Shown: positions 22,677 through 31,206, counted from the stretch's first letter. The stretch is 31,401 nt of DNA from an uncultured Oscillospiraceae bacterium (GCA_905198295.1 CAJKBW010000031.1:1-31401), one strand, 5' to 3'. Notes: generated from the letters alone by a model not told the origin. Made by a program: numbers and translations.

Positions 22677-24077
22677 GTGAAAAAACGGTTGATTTCTATG
22701 ATACTGAGTTGCGGATTGCTTCTGACCGCCTTGCCGATGATGCAGATTACTGTTTCGGCAAGAGGTGAAACACCCGATATGCCGACAATGGCCGAACTGA
22801 TGGAGACGATCCGGAATCAGAAACAGCAGAAAAATACAAATGCCTATGATGAGGCGGTGAATTTCTGGGATGATTATGGGGACAACATTTCCGAAGGCTT
22901 CGAGCAGGCGGAAGATCAGTGGGACAATGTCAAATCGATTCCCGGTTTCAGTAATAGCTTTGGAGGAGCAGTAAAAGGCGGCGACGGGGTTTTCACGGCT
23001 GCCGGAGTGGCCACAAACATAATGGATTCCGCTTCTGCCATTCATCAGCTCACGCACCCGCAGAATAACCCCTATGCCAGACATCCTTCGCTTGCTACTG
23101 CGTACGATACCTTGACCGCATGGCAGTCTATGATGAACTGGATGGACATGGCTTATGGCGAAAAAGACCCTACCAGGTTGGTACCGCTGGTAACGGAGCT
23201 GCTGGGAGAAGCAAAGGATACCTGGTCTGACACGGCCACGCAGACGGCTTTGCTGGATTACGCCGATCACAGCACATTGATCGGAACGTTTGATATCACC
23301 GTGCAAAACGTCAACGATTATTATACACATTTATTCCAGGATGTATTTTACCCGTCCAGGGACGCGGAATGGTCGGTGGAAGACTGGTGGAAAAAGAGCT
23401 ATTACGATAAGCTGAACTTTTATGCACAGATGGTAAAGGAAGGGCGCGAGAAGGAATTTGAATGGCTGCGCGATGAACTGCTGAATATGGCGCCGCATAC
23501 TGGAGGCACCGTTCTGCCAAACAATACCGAGGCAAAAAAGCCGAATATTTATCTCTACCCCGAAACGGAAACCGAAATAACGGTCACCTTTGAAAAGCCG
23601 GAATATCTTACCTCGTCCATTCCGGACTATACCGGCGCATGGACGGTAACGGCTGCTCCGGACGGCAGGCTCACCGACATAAACGGCAACAGCTACGGCT
23701 ATCTGTTCTATGAAGCCCTTGTGAAAAAGAAGGCGTTCCAAACCGAAGAAGGCTTCCTTGTTCCGGCAGACAAACGCGATGAAACTTTCCGCCGAATTCT
23801 TACTTCTTACGGCTTTAATGAACAGGAAACTGCCGACTTCATCGAGTACTGGTCGGATTATCTGAAAGACGGCGCGGATTACCTCATGTATCCGATGCTG
23901 ACCGACGGTGTTGACGCCGCTATGCCGATATCCTTCTCCGTCAGACCGGACAGCATATACCGGATATGGTTCGGCTTTGCTTTCTATGACGGCGGCGAAA
24001 TAAAGACGCCTGCGGTTACACCGATCGTGCGAGATGGCTTTACCGTCATTGAATGGGGCGGTGCGGTTTTGCATTGA
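22677..24077 (+). CDS. Secreted protein with C-terminal KPNIYLYP-type domain, function unknown
   Basis: A 466-residue exported protein. GTG 22677 follows AGGGAGGCGG and directly abuts the TPR stop. Residues 1-29 form a signal peptide (MKKRLISMILSCGLLLTALP, cut near VSA-RG). Residues 30-275 are helical and Trp/Asp/Tyr-rich with no known motif. The C-terminal ~175 residues begin with KKPNIYLYPETETEITVTFE, continue with YTGAWTVTAAPDGRLTDING and end in a hydrophobic WGGAVLH. I have seen this domain type in uncharacterised secreted proteins of Firmicutes and other bacteria, without a known activity. No membrane anchor or sorting signal follows, so it is probably released or held by the neighbouring surface protein. 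Confidence 0.75.
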   Translation: MKKRLISMILSCGLLLTALPMMQITVSARGETPDMPTMAELMETIRNQKQQKNTNAYDEAVNFWDDYGDNISEGFEQAEDQWDNVKSIPGFSNSFGGAVKGGDGVFTAAGVATNIMDSASAIHQLTHPQNNPYARHPSLATAYDTLTAWQSMMNWMDMAYGEKDPTRLVPLVTELLGEAKDTWSDTATQTALLDYADHSTLIGTFDITVQNVNDYYTHLFQDVFYPSRDAEWSVEDWWKKSYYDKLNFYAQMVKEGREKEFEWLRDELLNMAPHTGGTVLPNNTEAKKPNIYLYPETETEITVTFEKPEYLTSSIPDYTGAWTVTAAPDGRLTDINGNSYGYLFYEALVKKKAFQTEEGFLVPADKRDETFRRILTSYGFNEQETADFIEYWSDYLKDGADYLMYPMLTDGVDAAMPISFSVRPDSIYRIWFGFAFYDGGEIKTPAVTPIVRDGFTVIEWGGAVLH

Positions 24078-24141
24078 TTTCATGTATGTTTATCTCGATC
24101 GTGAGATTTAACATAAAAATATTTTAAAGGAGGTTTTTCAG

Positions 24142-26328
24142 ATGAAGAAAAACATAAAAAATTATCATGCAGGGCGAATAACAAGCCTCTTAATCGTGCT
24201 CTGCATGGTGCTGTCGATTGTGCCGATTACGGCGTTTGCGGCAGGAGTTAACTACATTGACAAAATCAGCGTCACCTACAACGCACCGGACTATAAAGCC
24301 GGGGATGCACCGCAGGCGGCAGCAACGGTGACGGAGGGGAATTGCTCTGTTGCTTATGAGTATTGGCGAGAGATTTATCAGCCGGAAGAAGGCGGCGTCT
24401 GGCGGGGTACAGGGCGTTATTGGTATTCCGATGCAGATAAAATGGCGTCTCTTGCGTCAGACAAGCAGATTACACGGTTTGAAGCAGGACACAGCTATAG
24501 CTATAACATTGTGCTTAAAGCGGACAGAGGCTACTTTATCAGCGGAGATACAACTGATATTTCCGTAGGTAATTATAATTGGGGTACTGTTGACAAAGAT
24601 TTTAATCTTGAAATAAAAAATATGAGTACAGAACTGCACATTTACAGTCCGTACTCAATCGACATTCCTGCTGACGATGCCACCATTGCAATCACTCTGG
24701 TTGATATCGGGAACATCTGGAAAGAGCTTGATTCCACAAAGCCCGTTGTATTCACCACGGAGCTGAATCCGAATACCGACTGCCCGAAGCAGATGGAGAT
24801 TACCGATCAGGCATGGGTCGAGAATGATAGCAGTGCTTCTATCTCAAGCAATGCATACCCGGAGGCAGGCAAAGAATACGTATATGAGATAACCCTGACT
24901 GCGAAAGAGGGATATTATTTCCCGACTTTTTATGGCACTGATTTTGATGGTAAAGTTATTGTCGATGGAGTTGAAAAATATAGCTATGGACATGGCGATG
25001 CCGTTCCCGACGTGTACGGTAACGGAAAAACCCTTAAAGTGAAGGTATATCCAGCTGTAATCGCTACAAATGGCACATCGCAGGGAGACACAACCATAAA
25101 TAACGCCTACATCGAGAATGTAAAATTCGATTATCGTCCGGGTGACGCTCCGCAGGCAACGGCACAGGTATCGGACACTTCATTAGACCAATATGAGATT
25201 GCCTATGAATGCTGGGAGGAAATGGAGAACGGTAATCCTGTCGCATTCTGGTATTCGGATGAAGGCAAATATACACCTTCCATGAAAAGGATTACTCAGT
25301 TTGAGGATGGCAAAACCTATATGTACTCCCTCGAACTGAGAGAGAAAAACGGATATACCTTTGCGGATAACTGCACCGTTACGATAAACTGGAACCCGAT
25401 ATCGGCAACCGCCAATGTGGTTAAAACCGTGGACGGCTTGTTCGCTATGAATGTTGAAACAATTCGCCCGCAAGCAACCAAGGAAATCTCCGTTATTGAA
25501 ATCAATAACGCAACCTTGACCTTTAAGGACGGCGATAAACCTGTCTTTACCGGAACGGTGCCTGAAAACGATCAGTATGCATTCCGTTGCGAGTGGTGGA
25601 GCTTAGATGAGAATACCGGCATTGTTTCCACAGAGCCGGAGTGGGGCGGCGACATTTATACTAACAAGATCACCGCTTTTGAGGCCGGAAAGACCTATCA
25701 CTACGGCGTATATGTGACTGCCTATACCGCCGACATCTCCCCCGATGCCAAGCTAAAGATCAACGGCCGGGAAGTGGAGTACACTCGTATAGGCGATGAG
25801 AATGACACCCAGAGCTTCTGGGTCGAAACCGATCTTTCCATGACGCCTACGGCGGCAGGTGCTTCGGATTACAAAATGATCGAGGGAGCAAACGGCACTT
25901 GGACGCAGAACAGCAACGGAACGCTTGTTTTCCGTGCAAACGGTGATTTCAGCAAATTCACAGGCGTGAAGGTGGACGGAACGCTGATTGATGCGAAGAA
26001 TTATACGGCAGTCTCAGGCTCTACCGTTATCACATTAAAAGCTGATTACCTCAAAACGCTTTCTGCTGGCACTCATAAAATAACCGTTGTTTATACGGAT
26101 GGTAAATGCAGTGCAAATTTTGAGGTTAAGAAAGCAGCCTCGGAGCAGACAAAGCCAACCGAAGGGGACAAAACTGATACTACAAAGCCAGCGGGCGGCA
26201 AGGATACAACAAGCCCTCAGACCGGGGATAACAGCAATCTTGCACTTTGGTTTGCCGTATTGTTTGTCAGCGGCGCAGGCGTACTTGGAACAACCTTATA
26301 TTCCAAGAAGAAAAAATATCTCAAATAG
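24142..26328 (+). CDS. Cell-surface repeat protein with sortase-type C-terminus
   Basis: A 728-residue wall-anchored protein. A signal peptide (about 1-33, cut near AFA-AG) is followed by about four related units of 120-150 residues. Recurring elements are (F/Y)xxGDxPQA, a Tyr/Trp-rich strand with YEYW or YECW, ITxFExGxxYxYxxxL, then KxGYxF. An Ig-like unit (about 573-665, WTQNSNGTLVFRANGDFSKF) and a Lys/Thr-rich linker follow. The C-terminus is a sorting signal: SPQTG (691-695), a hydrophobic helix (about 701-720) and a KKKKYLK tail. SPQTG departs from LPXTG but fits class variants in Clostridia. ATG 24142 follows AAAGGAGG. Adhesion or binding of a host or wall polymer is a reasonable guess. 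No sortase gene is in the window. Confidence 0.85.
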   Translation: MKKNIKNYHAGRITSLLIVLCMVLSIVPITAFAAGVNYIDKISVTYNAPDYKAGDAPQAAATVTEGNCSVAYEYWREIYQPEEGGVWRGTGRYWYSDADKMASLASDKQITRFEAGHSYSYNIVLKADRGYFISGDTTDISVGNYNWGTVDKDFNLEIKNMSTELHIYSPYSIDIPADDATIAITLVDIGNIWKELDSTKPVVFTTELNPNTDCPKQMEITDQAWVENDSSASISSNAYPEAGKEYVYEITLTAKEGYYFPTFYGTDFDGKVIVDGVEKYSYGHGDAVPDVYGNGKTLKVKVYPAVIATNGTSQGDTTINNAYIENVKFDYRPGDAPQATAQVSDTSLDQYEIAYECWEEMENGNPVAFWYSDEGKYTPSMKRITQFEDGKTYMYSLELREKNGYTFADNCTVTINWNPISATANVVKTVDGLFAMNVETIRPQATKEISVIEINNATLTFKDGDKPVFTGTVPENDQYAFRCEWWSLDENTGIVSTEPEWGGDIYTNKITAFEAGKTYHYGVYVTAYTADISPDAKLKINGREVEYTRIGDENDTQSFWVETDLSMTPTAAGASDYKMIEGANGTWTQNSNGTLVFRANGDFSKFTGVKVDGTLIDAKNYTAVSGSTVITLKADYLKTLSAGTHKITVVYTDGKCSANFEVKKAASEQTKPTEGDKTDTTKPAGGKDTTSPQTGDNSNLALWFAVLFVSGAGVLGTTLYSKKKKYLK

Positions 26329-26496
26329 GATTCCCAGCGGAGGAGGATTAAAAAAAGGGAGGCATAGTTATAGAGATAAGCAGTAGATAGAAACGAAAGC
26401 ACTTATTATCTTCTCCATAAACACGGTAGAAAAGGTTTCAAACCTAAACTGAATAGCAAAATTTTGGCAGCCTGTTCAGAATGCATGAATAAATAA
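26329..26496 (+). other. Non-coding stretch after the surface protein gene
   Basis: The first part of the ~410-bp interval before the HTH gene. No gene is visible. It holds a 13-bp palindrome, AGGTTT-C-AAACCT (26433-26445), and ends at the terminator hairpin. The second part (26537-26671) shows no motif other than the promoter described next. Confidence 0.4.
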
Positions 26497-26536
26497 AAAC
26501 TCTGATGTCAGTATTCGTACTGCATCGGAGTTTTTT
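26497..26536 (+). terminator. Strong terminator with TTCG tetraloop
   Basis: A long stem (AAACTCTGATG with CATCGGAGTTT, plus CAGTA/TACTG, one bulged T) is capped by TTCG and followed by TTTTTT. The A-rich left flank suggests it also works on the opposite strand. It ends the surface-protein transcript. Confidence 0.88.
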
Positions 26537-26671
26537 ATGCTTCAGTTTCTAAGTTGAACACATAATGCGGAACATTCCTACGACTCGCGGTATTGGGAGG
26601 AGCCATTTGTTTTGGAAACTGAGATTACAGCAAAACTGATCTGACCGTGAGGGAGAATTTATGCTGCATAC

Positions 26672-26700
26672 TTGAAAATATTCTGATATTCGTATATAAT
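26672..26700 (+). promoter_or_regulatory. Promoter of the excisionase-like HTH gene
   Basis: TTGAAA (26672-26677) and a perfect TATAAT (26695-26700) are 17 bp apart, about 40 bp before the gene's start codon. Confidence 0.8.
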
Positions 26701-26740
26701 GTAAATTGTAGTGTTGTATGCGTAAGGAAAGGAGTAACTG

Positions 26741-26935
26741 ATGAAAGGATATCTTTCCATACGGGAAATTTCATATAAATGGGGCGTGTCGGAGCGTCGA
26801 GTGAATCAGTATTGCGCACAGGGACGCATCCCGGGTGCGGAGCGTTTCGGGCGTTCCTGGGCGATTCCGGAAAACGCAGAGAAGCCGACGGATCCGCGTA
26901 GGGATAAACTACGCAGTTCACATACTATGAGATAA
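26741..26935 (+). CDS. Small excisionase/MerR-like helix-turn-helix protein
   Basis: A 64-residue DNA-binding protein. The segment YLSIREISYKWGVSERRVNQ then YCAQGRIPGAERFGRSWAIP is the HTH_17/excisionase pattern (helix-turn-helix followed by the wing GRIPGAxRxGRxWxIP). Such proteins act as recombination directionality factors or as small repressors. ATG 26741 has AAAGGAG at about 8 nt. It has its own promoter. An 18-bp palindrome follows between it and the sensor operon. No integrase is adjacent, so a regulatory role at this locus is at least as likely as excision. Confidence 0.8.
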   Translation: MKGYLSIREISYKWGVSERRVNQYCAQGRIPGAERFGRSWAIPENAEKPTDPRRDKLRSSHTMR

Positions 26936-26965
26936 CACAAAGCAATGCAAAAATGAAAAATCACG

Positions 26966-26983
26966 CAAAGGGATATCCCTTTG
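26966..26983 (+). promoter_or_regulatory. 18-bp perfect palindrome before the sensor operon
   Basis: CAAAGGGATATCCCTTTG is a perfect palindrome, followed by TTGCTTT. It could be an operator for the HTH protein just upstream or a weak terminator. Its two-fold symmetry without an unpaired loop favours a dimeric protein site. Confidence 0.45.
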
Positions 26984-27012
26984 TTGCTTTAGAATGAAAC
27001 GAGGTGAGTGCT

Positions 27013-28656
27013 GTGACAAAACCGAATAAATCTACTATGCGAGCCGGTGTTTTAACCGCAACAGTAATCGTCTGCGCCATTCTTGCCCGTGTTTTCGGAA
27101 AACTGGGTTATTTCGCCGTAACCATGGGACTGGTACGCAGTTTTCTATATATAGGTCTATATATTGCGTGGGGTGTTTCTGTCAGAAAGCGGGTCATTCA
27201 GGCACAGGTACGCAGGTATCTTACAGCCGTTTCCGTTCTGACGGTTTTTTGGCTTACAGTACGGACCATGAAATATTTCCTTGTTTTTGATCCGGGCGCA
27301 GCGCGGTATTTATGGTACCTTTATTACCTACCAATGCTGTTTATTCCGCTTTTCTCCCTGCTGGCGGCTATGTCGCTGGGGAAGCAGGAGGATTACCAAC
27401 TTCCCAAAAAGGCGTTTTTGTTATATGTTCCTGCTGTAGTGTGCCTGATACTGATATTGACGAATGATTTTCACCAGATGATATTTGGCTTTCCGGCAGG
27501 AGAAGTATGGACGGATGAAAACAACAGTTATGAGTTCGGATATTATCTTGCAATCGGCTTGGAGATTGTTTATGCCTTAACAGCATTTATCATTATGGTC
27601 ATCAAGTGCCGTACCTCAAAGCGAAAAAAGCATCTGCCGATCATTTTGCTTGCAGTTTCGATTGTATATGCGCTTATCTATGTCAGCGGCGTCCGTTGGA
27701 TGCGGATTATAGGCGGAGATATTACAGCGGTTCAGTGCCTGTTGTTTTCCGGTATTTTGGAAAGCTGTATCCGGTGCGGACTGATCCGAACCAATACGGG
27801 ATACGGCGCCCTGTTTGAAGCCGGAACCTTTGGAGCGCAGATTACGGACGCTGACTATTCCGTGCGCTATACCTCAGCCAATGCACAGCAGCTTTCGGAA
27901 ACGGTGATGCGTGAGACAGAAAACGGAACGGTCAGCCTGGATAAGAATACACAGCTTAAAAGCAGCCGGATTGACGGCGGTCATGTTTTGTGGCAGGAGG
28001 ATATCACGGATATTACCGCATTGCTGGAACAGCTTGAAGAAAACAGAGAAACGATTGCACAGAGCAATACTCTGGAATGGGAAAACTATAACACAAAGCT
28101 GAAGATCAATACTGTTCGGGAAAAGAACCGTCTGTATGACATGCTTCAGCAGCAGACGACGCAGCAAATTGAGCTTATCCATGAACTGATTGCACAGTAT
28201 GATGCAGAACCGGATGAAGAGAAGCGCCGTAGTCTGCTTGCAAAGATTACAGTTATAGGCGCATACATAAAACGCAGAGGCAATCTGATGTTTATCGGGG
28301 AAAAGTCCGAGACAATGGATATTTTGGAATTGTCAAGGTGTCTTGATGAATCCTTTGCCAATCTGGAGCTTATGGGTGTGGAGTGTGCCGTTGACTGTCC
28401 GAAGGAAGGTTTGATATTCGTTCAGGACGCTGTTCGTGTTTATGACTTTTTTGAAACTATAACAGAGGAAACCATAGAGGATCTGCATTCTGTCTGGCTG
28501 AAAGTGCGCTGTCTTGCGGATTCGTTCAATTTTTATTTGGAAGTTGTGTGTGAAAAGCCGCTCTCGGACCTTGAGAAGCTTGCTGATCATTGTGATTTTG
28601 AAGACGGTGTATGGTGTTTCACACTTCGGATCGGAAAGGCGGGTGAACTGTCATGA
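27013..28656 (+). CDS. 7TM sensor protein, histidine-kinase-like but lacking catalytic residues
   Basis: A 547-residue membrane sensor. The N-terminal half has about seven membrane helices (about 12-235), the 7TM histidine-kinase N-terminal type. A PAS-like segment follows (about 265-345, ITDADYSVRYTSANAQQLSE). The next helices correspond to a dimerisation region, but the expected RLHD-type motif reads RLYDMLQQQ, with Tyr375 in the His position. The end (VYDFFETITEETIEDLHSVW onward) resembles a GHKL ATPase domain without its N-box Asn or its DxG and glycine-rich boxes. I predict no ATP binding or autophosphorylation. GTG 27013 follows GAGGTG at the right spacing; GTG 27004 overlaps that site. 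The stop overlaps the kinase start by 4 bp (ATGA), so the two are coupled. Confidence 0.75.
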   Translation: MTKPNKSTMRAGVLTATVIVCAILARVFGKLGYFAVTMGLVRSFLYIGLYIAWGVSVRKRVIQAQVRRYLTAVSVLTVFWLTVRTMKYFLVFDPGAARYLWYLYYLPMLFIPLFSLLAAMSLGKQEDYQLPKKAFLLYVPAVVCLILILTNDFHQMIFGFPAGEVWTDENNSYEFGYYLAIGLEIVYALTAFIIMVIKCRTSKRKKHLPIILLAVSIVYALIYVSGVRWMRIIGGDITAVQCLLFSGILESCIRCGLIRTNTGYGALFEAGTFGAQITDADYSVRYTSANAQQLSETVMRETENGTVSLDKNTQLKSSRIDGGHVLWQEDITDITALLEQLEENRETIAQSNTLEWENYNTKLKINTVREKNRLYDMLQQQTTQQIELIHELIAQYDAEPDEEKRRSLLAKITVIGAYIKRRGNLMFIGEKSETMDILELSRCLDESFANLELMGVECAVDCPKEGLIFVQDAVRVYDFFETITEETIEDLHSVWLKVRCLADSFNFYLEVVCEKPLSDLEKLADHCDFEDGVWCFTLRIGKAGELS

Positions 28657-29948
28657 CATTGTTTTACCAATCCTCTTCAGTAGAACAGTCGTCACTGATG
28701 GCCATGCTGCTGCTTACTTTGATTTTTTCTTTGTTTTCGCTGATTGTGGCTTTTGGCAGTGAAAAAAACAGGCTGTATAAATATATCGATACAGGGCTGT
28801 TTCTGCTGTTGTTTGTTATTTTGACAACACTCGCAAATATCTATTCGCAGATAGATGACGGGTATCCGGTCAGCATTTCGTTTCCTCTTCCAATGTGGCT
28901 GCTGTGGTGCATTACCGGCACAGCGGCGCTTTATCTGATTTGTGAATCGGTAAGGCGTTACCGCAGGAGAGGTGAACATCTCAGCCGCAATTCGGTCAAG
29001 CAGGCTATGGATACGCTCCCAAGTGCTGTGTGCTATTTTGCGCCATCCGGCGCCGTCAAGCTGTGTAATCTGCAAATGCATCGTCTCTTCTATCGTTTGG
29101 CACAAAACGAACTGCAAACTCTGGATGAATTGACGCAGGCACTCCGTGAGTGCGATAGCAAGAGCGGCATTGTGAGGCTTTCCGATCAGCGGCAGACATA
29201 CCTTTTCCCTGACGGAAAAGTCTGGCGTTATTCGCAGACTGAGGTTGTCGCGGATGGCGTAACCTACACAGAAGCCTTATTCTCTGATGTAACAGAACTG
29301 TATGAAAAGAATCTGGAGCTGCAGCAGCAGACAAAACAGCTCAAAAAGATTTCCCGTGATCTCAAACAGCTCTCGGATAATGTGCAGAAGCTGACAAAAG
29401 AAAGGGAGGTTCTTGCGGCCAAGACAAAGCTGCACGACCAGATGGGCGCAGGCCTGATTGCCATTCGGCAGATTTTGCGGCAGAACACCACTTCAAAAGA
29501 GAATGCCGCCGCTGTCACGCAGTTTCGCCGTGCCATTCAGATTCTGCAGGAGGAAAACGCCTATCCGCAGGATGATGTGGCAGAGTTTATTCGGGATGCA
29601 GCAGTATCGGGTATTCATGTGGAAATCACGGGTGAGCTTCCGCAAGAGGAAGAACTGCTCCATCTGCTTTTGCCGGTGATGCGCGAAGCCTGTGTCAATG
29701 CCGCCCGCCATGCAGATGCTTCGGCTCTGTATGTTACGGCAGAGCAGACAGAAGACGCCGTTATCCTGCATATAGCCAACGACGGAAAACAGCCGGAGGG
29801 CGAGATTGTGCCGCGCGGCGGTCTTGCCGATCACAGAAAATATATTATGGAAGCAGGCGGCAGTATGGAAATTCAGTCGCAGCCTGCATTTATGCTGACA
29901 GTTACCCTGCCGGCAGGAAAACAGAAGAATCAGGAGGTGCCGGTATGA
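28653..29948 (+). CDS. Membrane sensor histidine kinase with intact catalytic motifs
   Basis: A 431-residue kinase. About three membrane helices (about 15-35, 47-64, 75-95) are followed by a PAS-like domain (about 108-215, starting AMDTLPSAVCYFAPSGAVKL), a coiled coil (215-255) and the transmitter. The phospho-acceptor is H261 in KLHDQMGAGL, the HDxxG form typical of NarX/DesK-type kinases. The ATPase domain has the N-box REACVNAARHA (Asn349), the G1 box NDG (Asp377) and the RGGLADH region. It should phosphorylate the response regulator encoded next. It starts and ends with 4-bp ATGA overlaps, making a tightly coupled three-gene unit. The ligand is unknown; sensing could come from the 7TM partner. 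Confidence 0.85.
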   Translation: MTLFYQSSSVEQSSLMAMLLLTLIFSLFSLIVAFGSEKNRLYKYIDTGLFLLLFVILTTLANIYSQIDDGYPVSISFPLPMWLLWCITGTAALYLICESVRRYRRRGEHLSRNSVKQAMDTLPSAVCYFAPSGAVKLCNLQMHRLFYRLAQNELQTLDELTQALRECDSKSGIVRLSDQRQTYLFPDGKVWRYSQTEVVADGVTYTEALFSDVTELYEKNLELQQQTKQLKKISRDLKQLSDNVQKLTKEREVLAAKTKLHDQMGAGLIAIRQILRQNTTSKENAAAVTQFRRAIQILQEENAYPQDDVAEFIRDAAVSGIHVEITGELPQEEELLHLLLPVMREACVNAARHADASALYVTAEQTEDAVILHIANDGKQPEGEIVPRGGLADHRKYIMEAGGSMEIQSQPAFMLTVTLPAGKQKNQEVPV

Positions 29949-30610
29949 CGAGGGTGCTTATCATAGATGATCAGCGGATTGCCAGAGAATATATGGAGAG
30001 TGTCGTGAAAAACGGCGAGGACTACGAGCTTGCAGGCAGTCTGTCCAAGGCGGATTTTGCTTCCACGGTCTGCTGCAGGAATGTGGTGGATCTGGTACTG
30101 ATGGATATCTGCACATATGGGACAAAGGACGGAATCGACGCTGCCGCCGAGCTTCGGGAACTGTTTCCGAAGCTTAAAATCATTGTCGTTACCTCAATGA
30201 TAGAGCAAAGTTTTATCAGCCGGGCAAAGGAAGCCGGGGTGGACAGCTTTTGGTACAAGGATGTCAGCCCGGAGGATCTGATTACTGTTATGGACGCAAC
30301 CATGCAGGGCAGGCATATGTGGCCCGGTGAGACGCCTGTTGTAAAGCTCGGTGTTACCACCAGTGATGATTTTACGGAAACGGAAATCAAAGTTTTGCGT
30401 CTGGTCTGCGAGGGACTGGAATACAGCGAGATTGCAGAGCGGTTAAATTATACGAAGGATAATGTGAAATATCATATCCGCAATATCCTTCAAAAAACGG
30501 GCTATGCCAATAAGACGCAGCTTGCCATTGCCGTGACCGGCAAACGATTTATCATACCCAAGCTCTTTAATGAGCAGGATGGTTCAGACGAAAATCCCAT
30601 TGTTTTATAA
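29945..30610 (+). CDS. NarL/LuxR-family response regulator
   Basis: A 221-residue DNA-binding regulator. The receiver domain (about 1-120) keeps the acidic pair Asp8-Asp9, phospho-acceptor Asp54 (in LVLMDIC), Thr83 and Lys105. The output domain (about 140-198) is a LuxR-type HTH: FTETEIKVLRLVCEGLEYSE, then IAERLNYTKDNVKYHIRNIL. The recognition helix is in NYTKDNVKYHIRNIL. ATG 29945 follows CAGGAGGTG and overlaps the kinase stop. A terminator follows, then a promoter with a palindrome, which may be one of its targets. Confidence 0.93.
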   Translation: MTRVLIIDDQRIAREYMESVVKNGEDYELAGSLSKADFASTVCCRNVVDLVLMDICTYGTKDGIDAAAELRELFPKLKIIVVTSMIEQSFISRAKEAGVDSFWYKDVSPEDLITVMDATMQGRHMWPGETPVVKLGVTTSDDFTETEIKVLRLVCEGLEYSEIAERLNYTKDNVKYHIRNILQKTGYANKTQLAIAVTGKRFIIPKLFNEQDGSDENPIVL

Positions 30611-30635
30611 GTTTATCATATCGATTATATCGGAG

Positions 30636-30674
30636 ATCCCGGTTTCGGATTTGAAACCGGGATTTTCTTTTTTT
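30636..30674 (+). terminator. Terminator of the two-component operon
   Basis: A perfect 11-bp stem (ATCCCGGTTTC 30636-30646 with GAAACCGGGAT 30653-30663), a 6-nt loop and a long T-rich tract (TTTCTTTTTTT) form a strong intrinsic terminator. Confidence 0.9.
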
Positions 30675-30694
30675 GTTGAAAAGGGGCAAAAGTT

Positions 30695-30737
30695 TACCCA
30701 CATGGGTAGGGAAAAGAAAAATGCAGTCAGATATAAT
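30695..30737 (+). promoter_or_regulatory. Promoter with palindromic site in place of a -35 box
   Basis: A perfect TATAAT (30732-30737) has no recognisable -35 hexamer 16-18 bp upstream. Instead the inverted repeat TACCCA-CA-TGGGTA (30695-30708) ends just at that position. This is the layout of an activator-dependent promoter. NarL-family regulators bind inverted heptamers beginning TAC, so the regulator encoded just upstream is a natural candidate. Confidence 0.55.
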
Positions 30738-30822
30738 ATAGATGAACATAGGATTACTGCGCTATTTTAAGTTCGGAATTTATAAAACCGGACATAAATC
30801 AGAAGGTTAGGAGGCGATGACA

Positions 30823-31206
30823 TTGCGAAGAGTTGTAATCGATATGCAGAATGCTCTGTTTGCAGATGCAGTGGCCGGAGCGTTGCGCAGATTTGATTTC
30901 GATTTTGACCCGGTTATGAGTGAAAGCCCGGACAAAACCCTGTCGCTGTGCGATGCTGTGCTGGCAAATGTTCTGATTATGGAGGTAACGGCATACACAC
31001 CGTGGAAGTTCGAGGAACGGATGAAGATTCGCGATGAACTGAGAAAGGTCAACCCGGATTGCAAAATTGTTTTCGTGGTGGATGAAAACACCGAGAAAAA
31101 GCTGGCGGATAAGGTTCGCCGTGCGAAAAAAGACGGACTGATCGATAACTTCATTTACGGTTCTGTATCTGCCACCTATCTGTCGGCTGTCATCGATGCA
31201 TTGTAA
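30823..31206 (+). CDS. Stand-alone degenerate receiver-like protein
   Basis: A 127-residue protein with the strand/helix rhythm of a response-regulator receiver: RRVVIDMQNALFADAVAGAL, then VLANVLIMEVTAY, then CKIVFVVDENTEKKLADKVR. Key residues are altered: only one acidic residue in the first strand (Asp7), Glu54 where the phospho-acceptor Asp would be, and Tyr at the usual Lys position (NFIYGSVS). No output domain is attached. I start at TTG 30823 because AGGAGG (30809-30814) is 8 nt away; the ATG at 30817 is only 2 nt from it. It lies behind the palindrome promoter, just after the two-component operon. Constitutive signalling or protein docking would fit a Glu-substituted receiver, but this is inference. 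Confidence 0.6.
   Translation: MRRVVIDMQNALFADAVAGALRRFDFDFDPVMSESPDKTLSLCDAVLANVLIMEVTAYTPWKFEERMKIRDELRKVNPDCKIVFVVDENTEKKLADKVRRAKKDGLIDNFIYGSVSATYLSAVIDAL

Noticed and set aside
26741..26935. Calling the HTH gene a true excisionase
   Set aside because: The fold pattern fits, but no integrase or attachment site is adjacent and it precedes a signalling operon, so only the general HTH call is supported.
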